Below are positions 1 to 7,489 of a DNA stretch of 39,790 nucleotides, piece by piece (the stretch's first letter is position 1; every line of letters begins with the position of its first letter). This stretch comes from Chrysochromulina parva. Taxonomy: Eukaryota; Haptophyta; Prymnesiales; Chrysochromulinaceae. The stretch is from the NCBI GenBank assembly GCA_002887195.1, contig PJAB01000122.1, positions 1 through 39,790 of the forward strand, written 5' to 3'. Made by a program: the position numbers and the translations under genes. The notes under the pieces are model-generated. The model saw only the letters and a program-made list of their open reading frames with translations, was not told the origin of the DNA and ran no database searches.

Positions 1-1190
1 GGCGAGGGTGGGGGCGCGGGCGGCGGCGCGGGGGGTGGCGAGGGCGGAGGCGGCCTGGGTGGCGGCGCTCGAGGGGGAGGCGGCGTTGGCGGCGGCCGCG
101 GCGGCGCGGGGGGCGAAGGCGGCGGCGAGGGCGGCGGCGGTGACGGTGGTGGCGCCGGTGGCGGCGACGGTGGCGGCGGAGAGGGCGGCGGCGAAGGAGG
201 CGGCGAGGGCGGCGGGGGCGAGGGCGGTGGGGAGGGTGGAGGCGAAGGCGGCGGTGGCATCGGTGGCGGCGATGGAGGTGGCGAGGGCGGCGGGGGGGTC
301 GGAGGCGGCGAGGGGGGCGGTGACGGTGGCGGTGGCAGAGGGGGCGGCAGGGGCGGTTGCGAGGGTGGCGGAGGCCTGGGTGGGGGCAAAGGAGGAGGTG
401 AGGGCGGCGGAGGCGAGGGAGGAGGCGAGGGCGACGGAAGAAGCGGCGGCAAGGGCGGCCTTGAGGGCAGCGGCGACGAAGGCGGCAGCCATGGCGGCGA
501 GGACGTCTCGCTTAGCCGCCGTCCAGTCGGAAGAGGCGAGGGCGGAGGCGAGGGCGGCGGAGGCAAGGGCGGCGGAGGAGAGGGCGGCGGAGGGAAGGGC
601 AGCGGAGGCGACGGCGGCGGCGCGGGCGGAGGCGAGGGCGGAGTCGAGGGCGGAGGCGGCAAGGGCGGCGTCGAGGGCGGCGGACGCGGTGGCAAGGGCG
701 GCGAGGGCGGCAGCGGAGGTGTCGAGGGCAGCGGCGAGGGCGGCGGCGGCGAGGGCGGAGGCGATGGTGGAGGCGACGGTGGCGGCGGTGAGGGCGGCGG
801 CGATGGCGGCGGCGATGGCGGTGGCGCAGGAGGCGGCGAGGGCGGAGGCGGCGAGGGCGGAGGCGAAGGCGGCGGACGCGGTGGCAAGGGCGGCGAAGGC
901 GGCAAGGGCGGCGGCGAGGGGGGCGGAGGAGACGGCGGCGGTGAGGGCGGCAGCGAGGGGGGCGATGGCGGAGAGGGCGGCGGCGAGGGCGGCGGCGGCG
1001 AGGGCGGCGGCGAGGGCGGCGGCGAGGGCGGAGGTGGCGAGGGCGGTGACGAAGGCGGCGGACGCGGTGGCGAGGGCGGCGATGGGGGTGCGGGTGGCCG
1101 GCTCGGCGGCTGTTTCGGCGGCGAGGCGGGCGGTGGCGCCCGGGGCGGCGGCGGCAGGTACGGCGGCATGGCCGGGGGCGGGTTCGGCAT
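1..1190. repeat. G-rich GGCGAGGGC-type low-complexity tract with about 190-bp higher-order repeat
   Basis: This is the DNA of the Pro-Ser tail, read on the minus strand as CCGCCCTCG units. The plus strand is almost only G, C and A, with frequent GGG runs. A landmark (GGCGGACGCGG) recurs at 679, 871 and 1057, so blocks of 186-192 bp (62-64 codons) have been duplicated on top of the simple repeat. All three forward frames and most reverse frames are open here because T is nearly absent, so long plus-strand frames in this tract are not genes. Confidence 0.8.
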
Positions 1191-3200
1191 CGCCTCCGGG
1201 CCTTGAAAGCAGTCTTCACTGAATGCACGGAAGGCCATCGAGGTGACTGTCGGGTAGACAAGGTAAAATATGAGTGTCCAGTAGGGCAGCGCGCGTAGGC
1301 AGCACTGCGCGAGCATGTTGAGCAGCACACGCGCGAACCGCCGCAGCGCGCGCAGCGGCGGCCCAAGCAGCCACCCAACCCAACCCTTGCGCGCGCTGCT
1401 GCCCTTAGCCAGTCTGTGCCCAGCAAACATGGTTTCCTCGGGCTTCAACGCCGTGCCAAGCACGAGGTGAGACTCCGCACCATCGTCTTCAGTGTCGACT
1501 TTGGCGGCAGCCTTGCCGCGACGATCCATGAGACGCCTGTGCAGACGGATGCAACTGCCGCGCAGCTGCCCCCACCATCGGCCAAGCTCCTGGAGCGCCA
1601 TGATGAGCAGGCACACGTACAGAGGCCAAACGGCAGCGATCCAGAGGCGGTTGTTATGGCGTACGACGCCCAGGCACTCGAGCGGCGGCAGCGGGAGCGT
1701 GATGGAGATGAACCCAGAGAGGATCTGAGTGAATCGGAGGAACTCAGAAGGGAACTGAACCGCATAGATGTCCTGCATGTTGGAGATGATCTGCACAAAT
1801 GAGATGAGCTCGCGCAGCTGACCGCCGCCGCCGCGGTAGAGGGACTTTGCGGCAGACTTGAATTTGAGGAACGTATCCTGCAAGCGAAGTGACCTTTCGT
1901 AGCTGAACCAGCGCAAGCAGCGCATGCAGCTGTTGATGAGCAGGACAAGAATGACGATACTGAGCAGTCCCCACGAGACGACTCGCGATACGTCTTGATA
2001 CGTTGCCGTGCACACCTCGCACGCGTAGTTGGCATTGTTGTAGTAGTATGAGGTTTCAGACACGAGCGCGAGCTCGGGGTCGCAAACGGAGCAGTACGGG
2101 CCTTTGAGCTTCCCCTTGCAGTAGTCGTTCCCAAACTCGTCCTCGCCAGCGCCAGTAACGTGGCCAGCGCAGCCAGTCGTGTTGGCGGACCCGTGGCTGT
2201 AGCCTGGGCAGCGCTTCACATCTGCAACGTCGCGCCGCCAGCGCCAATACCCAGGTAACAACGGCAGCTCGCGCAACGTCACGCCGATGGTTGAACAATT
2301 GGCGCCCACGGGGCACTTTCGACATGCGAGGCTCTCGTTCTGGCCCACTTGCATGTAGCGAAGGTTGCATCGGCACTGCTCCTTGCTCGTAGAGCGCGGC
2401 GGCGAAGACGAATATACCGGGCACTGGAGGCATCCGGTGCGCTCGTGCAGCTCGTACAACGGGCTGAACGTGTCGACCGGGCAGTCGTACAGGATCCCGA
2501 GGCGGCAGTAGGTGCCCGGCGGGCATCGCACGCACCCGCCCACTTGCGTTGCATTGCAATCCTGCACGGTCGCACAGTACCGGAAGCCGAGGGGACACTC
2601 GCCCGGAGGCGCGGAGGGTGGAGCATTCTGATTGCCTAACCCAATGCCCGCGAAGCCCGGGGGCAGGAGGGGTGGGCGTGGCGGCGTCAAGGGCGGCGCG
2701 GGCGGCACCGAGGGCGGAGCGGGAGGCGCGGAGGGCGCTATGGGCGGCGGCGGGAGATTTGCAACGCAGCGAGAAGTGCCAACGTAGTCAATGCTGGTGA
2801 CGGTCATGTTGAATAAGTCTCTGGCGAGATTGAGCACTGACGGGGGTTGCGTCTCTGCCTCATCGGGCCAGTCGGTGACACCGCAGCGTGCATGCACCCA
2901 ATGCTCGGAAACGTTCCAAAGGAGCGACATGCGCCGACGCAGCCGCTGCTCGATGGTGTCCGTGTCGCGGCCGGCGGTGTAGTCCTGGAGTTGGCGGCGG
3001 TGGCGGCCGGCTGGGCGGCTTGCTGGCTGGGTGTGCAGTGGCTTCGACTCTGTTACAGTCTGGCAGTCGACGGGCTGGAAACAGATGCACATCACCAGAA
3101 TCCAACAGCGGGCTCCACGTGGATTGGCGTGGCCCAACCGACTTCTGCTTGGGCTCGGCGTGGACGGACGTAGCGTTGCCTTCCTTGCGCCCATTTTCAT
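1..3200 (-). CDS. Cysteine-rich multi-pass membrane protein with Pro-Ser-rich tail (partial, runs off left edge)
   Basis: An uninterrupted frame of 1066 codons starts at the ATG at 3200 and leaves the window at position 3. An in-frame TGA lies 18 nt upstream of this ATG. Residues 1-50 are basic then hydrophobic (core CWILVMCICF), a likely signal peptide or anchor. Residues 165-215 are Pro-rich. Residues about 195-400 are Cys-rich with GCC2/GCC3 (ephrin-receptor-like) spacing, for example CPPGTYC and CRKCPVGANC. Hydrophobic segments follow near 408-427, 515-535 and 637-656. Between them are FVQIISNMQDIY and LPLECLG, which resemble the conserved TRP-like membrane region of algal and oomycete cysteine-rich proteins. 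After SEDCFQ comes a tract of at least 390 residues of PPSP/PPPSP type. I infer a surface or cell-wall sensor or channel-like protein; substrate and partners are unknown. The C terminus is outside the window. Confidence 0.8.
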   Translation of the reverse strand, partial: MKMGARKATLRPSTPSPSRSRLGHANPRGARCWILVMCICFQPVDCQTVTESKPLHTQPASRPAGRHRRQLQDYTAGRDTDTIEQRLRRRMSLLWNVSEHWVHARCGVTDWPDEAETQPPSVLNLARDLFNMTVTSIDYVGTSRCVANLPPPPIAPSAPPAPPSVPPAPPLTPPRPPLLPPGFAGIGLGNQNAPPSAPPGECPLGFRYCATVQDCNATQVGGCVRCPPGTYCRLGILYDCPVDTFSPLYELHERTGCLQCPVYSSSPPRSTSKEQCRCNLRYMQVGQNESLACRKCPVGANCSTIGVTLRELPLLPGYWRWRRDVADVKRCPGYSHGSANTTGCAGHVTGAGEDEFGNDYCKGKLKGPYCSVCDPELALVSETSYYYNNANYACEVCTATYQDVSRVVSWGLLSIVILVLLINSCMRCLRWFSYERSLRLQDTFLKFKSAAKSLYRGGGGQLRELISFVQIISNMQDIYAVQFPSEFLRFTQILSGFISITLPLPPLECLGVVRHNNRLWIAAVWPLYVCLLIMALQELGRWWGQLRGSCIRLHRRLMDRRGKAAAKVDTEDDGAESHLVLGTALKPEETMFAGHRLAKGSSARKGWVGWLLGPPLRALRRFARVLLNMLAQCCLRALPYWTLIFYLVYPTVTSMAFRAFSEDCFQGPEAMPNPPPAMPPYLPPPPRAPPPASPPKQPPSRPPAPPSPPSPPRPPPSSPPSPPPPSPPPSPPPSPPPPSPPPSPPSPPSLPPSPPPSPPPPSPPPLPPSPPLPPRPPPSPPPSPPPPSPPPAPPPSPPPSPPPSPPPPSPPPSPPPSPPPPSPLPSTPPLPPSPPLPPRPPPSTPPLPPPPSTPPSPPPAPPPSPPLPFPPPPSPPPPLPPPPSPPPSPLPTGRRLSETSSPPWLPPSSPLPSRPPLPPLLPSPSPPPSPPPPSPPPLPPPRPPPPSQPPLPPPLPPPPSPPPSPPPTPPPPSPPPSPPPMPPPPSPPPSPPPSPPPPSPPPSPPPSPPPPSPPPAPPPSPPPPSPPPSPPAPPRPPPTPPPPRAPPPRPPPPSPPPAPPPAPPPS

Positions 3201-3784
3201 GCCCCGCGCGGCGCCTCAAAAGCGTGTGGAGTTTTCTGCTCAGAACGCCACACAAGTCAAGTCAAGTCAAGGGAGAACCCATCTCAAAACAAGACCCTGT
3301 TCTGGTTGGCGAATTATACATCCAACGGCTGTGAACGAGCTACTCACAACCGGATCATACCGAACGCCATGGCTCACTTCCGTCGATTCCTGCCGTGAGC
3401 ATTGCTGCACCTAGCTTAGAGCTTAGAAGACCTCGTCGTCCTTTTCGCACCGGTTGCGGGCGGACATGGACATGCACCGCGGTCGCGCCAAAATCCGCTA
3501 CGACGATCATTCTACGTGTGATTGTGGCTACATATCCCGTGTGATTGTGGCTACCGGCCCGTACACAGCAGCTAACACAGCAGCGCTTGAAGGCAGTCAG
3601 CGGCTATGATCGTCCTCGCGTCGCCGCGCATGCCGACACTCGAGCCAAACCGCTCGCCCCATGCAAGATGCATCAACCTGTGGCCCGCACTCGTATCCTC
3701 GTAAGTTCCCATCGAGACCCTTTGCCTCACATCTCCCCACATGTCCTGCTCACCCTCTTGTCTCAGCATGGTTAGACCCGTTCG
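3201..3784. other. Intergenic stretch between two minus-strand genes
   Basis: No convincing gene. It holds the upstream region of the cysteine-rich membrane protein gene, the pentamer array at 3253-3271, and a direct repeat of GTGTGATTGTGGCTAC (copies starting near 3515 and 3541). The left part is the promoter side of the gene ending at the left edge; the right part is the 3' flank of the channel gene. Confidence 0.6.
3253..3271. promoter_or_regulatory. Pentamer array (CAAGT/TTGAC), 53 nt upstream of the ATG at 3200
   Basis: About three and a half units of CAAGT in tandem. On the strand of the downstream gene it reads CTTGACTTGACTTGACTTG. The same array, in the same orientation relative to a start codon, occurs upstream of four other genes in this window. 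Function (transcription factor site, 5' UTR element or plain microsatellite) is not shown by the sequence. Confidence 0.5.
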
Positions 3785-6766
3785 TCACGTCCTTTCGCGT
3801 TTAATATGCCTGTCCCTCTTGGTCGAGGCATCGCCGAGGACGACGAGGAAGTCGCCCTTCGTCCAGAGGAGGCTTTGGTTCTTGTCGGGTGGGTTCAGCT
3901 GCACCTCGCCACCGCCTCGCAAGTAGCCGATGGCGATGTCTCCACGGGAGCGTGCGCGCGCGCTCACCTGCCAGAAGGAGAGATTCTCGCCCTCGGCGGC
4001 GTAGAACAGCGCGTCGCGCACGGAAAGGTCGTCGCCTTCCTCGGCGAAGAGCGTGTCGAGCAGAGGACCAACCTCCGCATCCTCTGCAACCATTGAGATG
4101 ACCCGCGATAGAAGCTGGGAGCTCATGATGTGCTCTGCCGAGACGCCGGCGGCCACGACGAGATCTCGCGTATTCGCGTCGTGTATCTCGCCGAGCAACG
4201 TGAGGGAATCCTTGGGGACGATGCGTGGCGGCATCTCTCCTAGGGTATGAGACCAACGGAGGACTGGCGAGAAGCGCCCTGTTGCCACTCCCACCTGCAC
4301 AGTGGTAGAGGCCGCCGGCGCGTCAGCCGGCGCTTCCACCTGAACGGGGGTAGAGGCCGCCAGCGCGTCCGCCGGCGCGTCCGCCGGCGCGCCAGCTGGG
4401 GCTTTCTCGCGCTTGGCTTTTGTTACCGCATTCACAAGGTCCTGCCGGTCCTTGAGAAAGCTGATCCCTTTCTCCTTGAGAAAATTCAAGAAGCCAGGGC
4501 GCCCATCTGCATCAAGCTTTGCCTCAAGGGAAGCAACGGTCTCCGTGCAGAGGAAAACGCCCAAGTGCCTGAGGCCCGCATTGGAAAGGAACGTCGAGAG
4601 CTCGACGGGCACGTCGGGGGCAGGAGACCCAATCACAACAGCCGGCTTCGCCGGAGACGCTGAAGGCATCGCAATCGGCATGGTTGTGTCGAGCTCGACG
4701 GGCACGTCGGGTGCAGGAGACCCAATCACAACAGCCGGCTTCGCAGGAGACGCTGGAGGTATCGCAGTCGGCATGACCGGACTCGCCGGCGCCTGGGCCG
4801 GACTGGCGTCGGGGGGCAACATGGCTGCAGGCATGGATTTGGGGGACAACATGGCTTTGGGGGACGACATGGCTGCAGACTTGGCTTGGGCCTGCGCATC
4901 TGCCTTCGCCTTTTCCCGCGCCATGCACCGCCGGATGTCGCGGACAAGGAGCAGAGTGGTCAGGTTCTTGGAGTCAGAGGCGCTCGTGGCGCCCGTGCCC
5001 GTCAACTGGACATCCGACTCGTCGGCCTCATTGGCGAGCACGAGCACTGACGTGTACTCTCGGCTGCTGAGGATGCACTCGAGATCCGAGCGATGGATCG
5101 TCGAGCCGACCTCGTGCACGAGCTCAATGTGCTTCAATTGGAGCCGCTGCACCTTGCCCGCCTCGAGGAGCGCAGTCCGATCCTCGATCGGTACCGACGC
5201 GAGCACGGTGACGACGCAACCCGCCTCGACATACTTATCAAGCTCCAGCAGCATGTCCAGCAAGTCACGCCGCCAGCCGCAGAGAAGCCAATTCTCGACC
5301 CCGCGTGGTGGCGGCTCCCATTTCGGAGGCGGGCCGGGGTCGATGAAAGAGGCCGGCGGGCCGGCGGTATACGTGTCATCGTCCTCCGCGATGACGATCA
5401 GCTCGTCCTGCTCGCGCAGAATGTAGTCGTCGTCTGGGTTGAGGTGCAGAGCTGCACGGCCACCACCCTCGCGGGGTTGTAAGAGACCCACGGGGATCGC
5501 GTGCTCGAAGGACGTGAGCACGGCGCGCCAAGGCTGACCAACGAGTGCGGGCTGGGGAGCATGGTAAAACTCCATGCCATCGAAGCCGATCAGCTTGTGG
5601 TACACCTCGGCAAGGTTCGGCTGGCGCGCGCATTGGATCATCAGACGGCCGATGATGTCGTGCGAGACGACGGGCAGCACCGGGTTGGAGACGTCGCGAA
5701 CCATGCCGTTCTCATCGATCGTCGAGAGCAAGTCAAGTAACGGCTGGTTGTCGCAGTCGCGGAGCTCAACGACGATGTGTCCCGAGAGATGCTCCAGCCC
5801 CGCGCGCAGCGCGAGCACCGCTCGGACCGCGAGCGCGTCGCTCAGGTCGGGGAGCACCCGCTCGTTCGCCAGGAAGACAATGGCACGCGCCGTCTGCGCG
5901 GCGACCTTTCGCAAGCTCGCCACGCTGACCGGGTCGCCGTGCCGACACACGACACGCGTACCGCGCATCTCTTCGGCGGACAGCTCGTTGGCCACCATCT
6001 CGTCCATCTCTTCCTTGCTGTACTGGTCGGACAGGACGACAAGCACGCCGCCCCCAGCGGACTCATTAGCCTTCGCAATCTCGCGCGCGAGCTCGGTGAA
6101 CTTGGAGCTCCAATTGAGGACGAGAGTGTGGCCCACCTCCAACACGGGGCCCTTACCTTGCTTGAGGCTGTTGATCTTCGCCTCGATGGACTCGCCGATC
6201 AACCCGACGAGCAACGCGAAGAAGAGCATGCCGCTCAGCACGAGTACGACGCCGACGACGGTAGAGGCGATAGAGTCACCGTATTCGCCTTCACCGTCCG
6301 ATATGAAGCGCCATGCGGTCCACATGGATGAAAGAAGCGACTCGTTGTAGCCAGCGGCCGTCCAGAGTCCCAGCCCGCCACCGAGGACGAGGCATGCCGT
6401 GATAACACAGAGCAGCAAGCCGGACGCGTATGGACTAGACGAGAAAAAGTTGTCCAACTGGTACTCGAGCAACTCCCGTCGGCTTGCTAGCGGGTATGCC
6501 GCCACAGTGAGTTTGGGAATCGCCAGGTCCGTGACTTGCGCTCGGAAGCGCAAGAAGGCGAAGGCGATTAGGCTTGCTATGAGCAGAGTCCAAGCAAAGT
6601 TTGGGAGCAGATGGGCCTCCTGCCCTGAATCTGAATCATGTGGCACGTCTATCTGTCCCGCGACTCCAGTCCAGGTCCCCGTCCAGCTGTCCGGGTCCGA
6701 AGCCCAGCACACACTCAAACAACCTGGAGGTGGCTTGTGCGGCGCTCGCGAGAAGGTCCACCCCAT
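3785..6766 (-). CDS. CASTOR/POLLUX (DMI1)-family ion channel with SAM-like insert
   Basis: About 993 residues from the ATG at 6766; the frame stays open upstream but without another ATG. Hydrophobic segments lie near 52-74, 114-135 and 168-190, with a pore-like segment (WRFISDGEGEYGD, about 152-164) before the last. Next is an RCK-type regulatory domain with strong CASTOR/POLLUX matches: GHTLVLNWS, NESAGGG, RAIVFLANE, GHIVVELRD, VVSHDIIGRLMIQCARQP, LNPDDDYILREQDELIVIAEDDDTY. The C-terminal family block (MVAEDAEVGPLLDTLFAEEG, NPPDK) is present. Between VRDIRRCMARE (about 615) and the last block (about 855) is a foreign-looking insert of roughly 230 residues with a 31-residue tandem repeat and a SAM-like helical segment (about 723-788). 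In plants these channels sit in the nuclear envelope or plastid membrane and shape calcium signals; location here is unknown. The plant filter ADSGNHA is not conserved. A missed upstream exon carrying one more membrane segment is possible. Confidence 0.9.
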   Translation of the reverse strand: MGWTFSRAPHKPPPGCLSVCWASDPDSWTGTWTGVAGQIDVPHDSDSGQEAHLLPNFAWTLLIASLIAFAFLRFRAQVTDLAIPKLTVAAYPLASRRELLEYQLDNFFSSSPYASGLLLCVITACLVLGGGLGLWTAAGYNESLLSSMWTAWRFISDGEGEYGDSIASTVVGVVLVLSGMLFFALLVGLIGESIEAKINSLKQGKGPVLEVGHTLVLNWSSKFTELAREIAKANESAGGGVLVVLSDQYSKEEMDEMVANELSAEEMRGTRVVCRHGDPVSVASLRKVAAQTARAIVFLANERVLPDLSDALAVRAVLALRAGLEHLSGHIVVELRDCDNQPLLDLLSTIDENGMVRDVSNPVLPVVSHDIIGRLMIQCARQPNLAEVYHKLIGFDGMEFYHAPQPALVGQPWRAVLTSFEHAIPVGLLQPREGGGRAALHLNPDDDYILREQDELIVIAEDDDTYTAGPPASFIDPGPPPKWEPPPRGVENWLLCGWRRDLLDMLLELDKYVEAGCVVTVLASVPIEDRTALLEAGKVQRLQLKHIELVHEVGSTIHRSDLECILSSREYTSVLVLANEADESDVQLTGTGATSASDSKNLTTLLLVRDIRRCMAREKAKADAQAQAKSAAMSSPKAMLSPKSMPAAMLPPDASPAQAPASPVMPTAIPPASPAKPAVVIGSPAPDVPVELDTTMPIAMPSASPAKPAVVIGSPAPDVPVELSTFLSNAGLRHLGVFLCTETVASLEAKLDADGRPGFLNFLKEKGISFLKDRQDLVNAVTKAKREKAPAGAPADAPADALAASTPVQVEAPADAPAASTTVQVGVATGRFSPVLRWSHTLGEMPPRIVPKDSLTLLGEIHDANTRDLVVAAGVSAEHIMSSQLLSRVISMVAEDAEVGPLLDTLFAEEGDDLSVRDALFYAAEGENLSFWQVSARARSRGDIAIGYLRGGGEVQLNPPDKNQSLLWTKGDFLVVLGDASTKRDRHIKRERT
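4598..4780. repeat. 93-bp tandem duplication inside the channel gene
   Basis: Two copies of a 93-bp unit start at 4598 and 4691 and are nearly identical. They encode a 31-residue repeat whose core on the minus strand is SPAKPAVVIGSPAPDVPVEL. The period is a multiple of three, so the frame is kept. It lies in the low-complexity insert just before the SAM-like segment. Confidence 0.85.
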
Positions 6767-6951
6767 GCCGACACTCTTGAATTGCGCGCAGATAGATCGC
6801 GAGCGTGTGATGAATTCGTTTCTGAGGATTCGCGTCCACGTGGCTGGCTTCGACACTCACATGCACTCAGGCGTCCCCAGGAGTCACAGTCAGTCAGGTA
6901 TGTCGCGGTCCCCCCGCGCTCACCACACTCCACGCCCCTAACATGATACAA

Positions 6952-7045
6952 GGGTGGGGGAGTAAGTGCCCGCGCTCACGCGTGCGTTGCCTTGGCGCTT
7001 GGGCCGGTGTGTGGCGCCCTTCGGTCGGCCGAAGATGAGCGTCTG
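6952..7045 (+). repeat. Dispersed repeat, copy A
   Basis: About 94 bp that match, with small indels and few substitutions, the reverse complement of 39014-39107. Shared blocks include GCGCTCACGCGTGCGTTGCC and TTCGGTCGGCCGAAGATGAG. No coding potential or terminal repeats are visible. It is likely a piece of a repeat family of this genome. Confidence 0.75.
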
Positions 7046-7124
7046 TCCGTCTCAAAGACGGCTCCGCTGTCTTCCCGCTCCTGCTGTACAAGTACCGGTA
7101 CACACGAGAAGCGTGCGTTCAAGA

Positions 7125-7143
7125 GTCAAGTCAAGTCAAGTCA
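7125..7143. promoter_or_regulatory. Pentamer array upstream of the channel gene
   Basis: GTCAA units in tandem, about 360 nt upstream of the ATG at 6766. Read on the gene's strand it is TGACTTGACTTGACTTGAC, the same sense as the other arrays. Confidence 0.45.
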
Positions 7144-7244
7144 CTTCATGAACAACAGACAACCTACAAGATGTAACAGGATCAGGAAGCCTATCGCCTA
7201 TCGAATGTGCTCTCGAGGCTAGCAGCAGTGGGGGTGAGTGAATC

Positions 7245-7267
7245 GACTTGACCTGACTTGATTTGAC
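7245..7267. promoter_or_regulatory. Imperfect pentamer array upstream of the F5/8C protein gene
   Basis: GACTTGACCTGACTTGATTT followed by GAC on the plus strand, about 225 nt upstream of the ATG at 7490. The strand is flipped relative to the 7125 array, which keeps the orientation toward the downstream gene constant. Confidence 0.45.
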
Positions 7268-7489
7268 AAACAAGCAAATAAGCAAGGAGAGGAGCCAGTG
7301 GCTAGCCAGTGCTTGCTCAGGCGCACCTAGTTTTGATGGTACTTTTCCCCTTAGCATGCAAAAGTACATCATGATGAAGGATGAACCAAAATAGACTTGA
7401 AGAGACTTTTCGCGTCGCCCGTCGAGACTCCACTAGCAAAAGCACGCCCGACCGTCTCTCGCTGTGCATCTCGCCCTGTACTTCCGTGC

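Larger units (their letters stand above)
6767..7489. other. Shared upstream region of two divergent genes
   Basis: About 720 bp between the start codons of the channel gene (minus) and the F5/8C protein gene (plus). No gene was recognised. It contains one copy of a dispersed repeat (6952-7045), a palindromic GTACCGGTAC near 7092-7101, and two pentamer arrays (7125-7143 and 7245-7267), each oriented toward its own gene. Confidence 0.6.

Noticed and set aside
8..1222. Long plus-strand Ala/Arg-rich frame
   Set aside because: It begins with GTG, has only low-complexity sequence, and is the shadow of the Pro-Ser tract read on the other strand.
512..1426. Minus-strand Arg/Pro-rich frame
   Set aside because: It is another frame of the same G-rich tract; the neighbouring frame continues a structured protein with signal peptide, Cys-rich and membrane regions.
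3075..3095. Polypyrimidine-CAG acceptor-like site upstream of the cysteine-rich gene
   Set aside because: The frame is open across it to an ATG with a signal peptide, and an in-frame stop lies just before that ATG, so no intron is needed.
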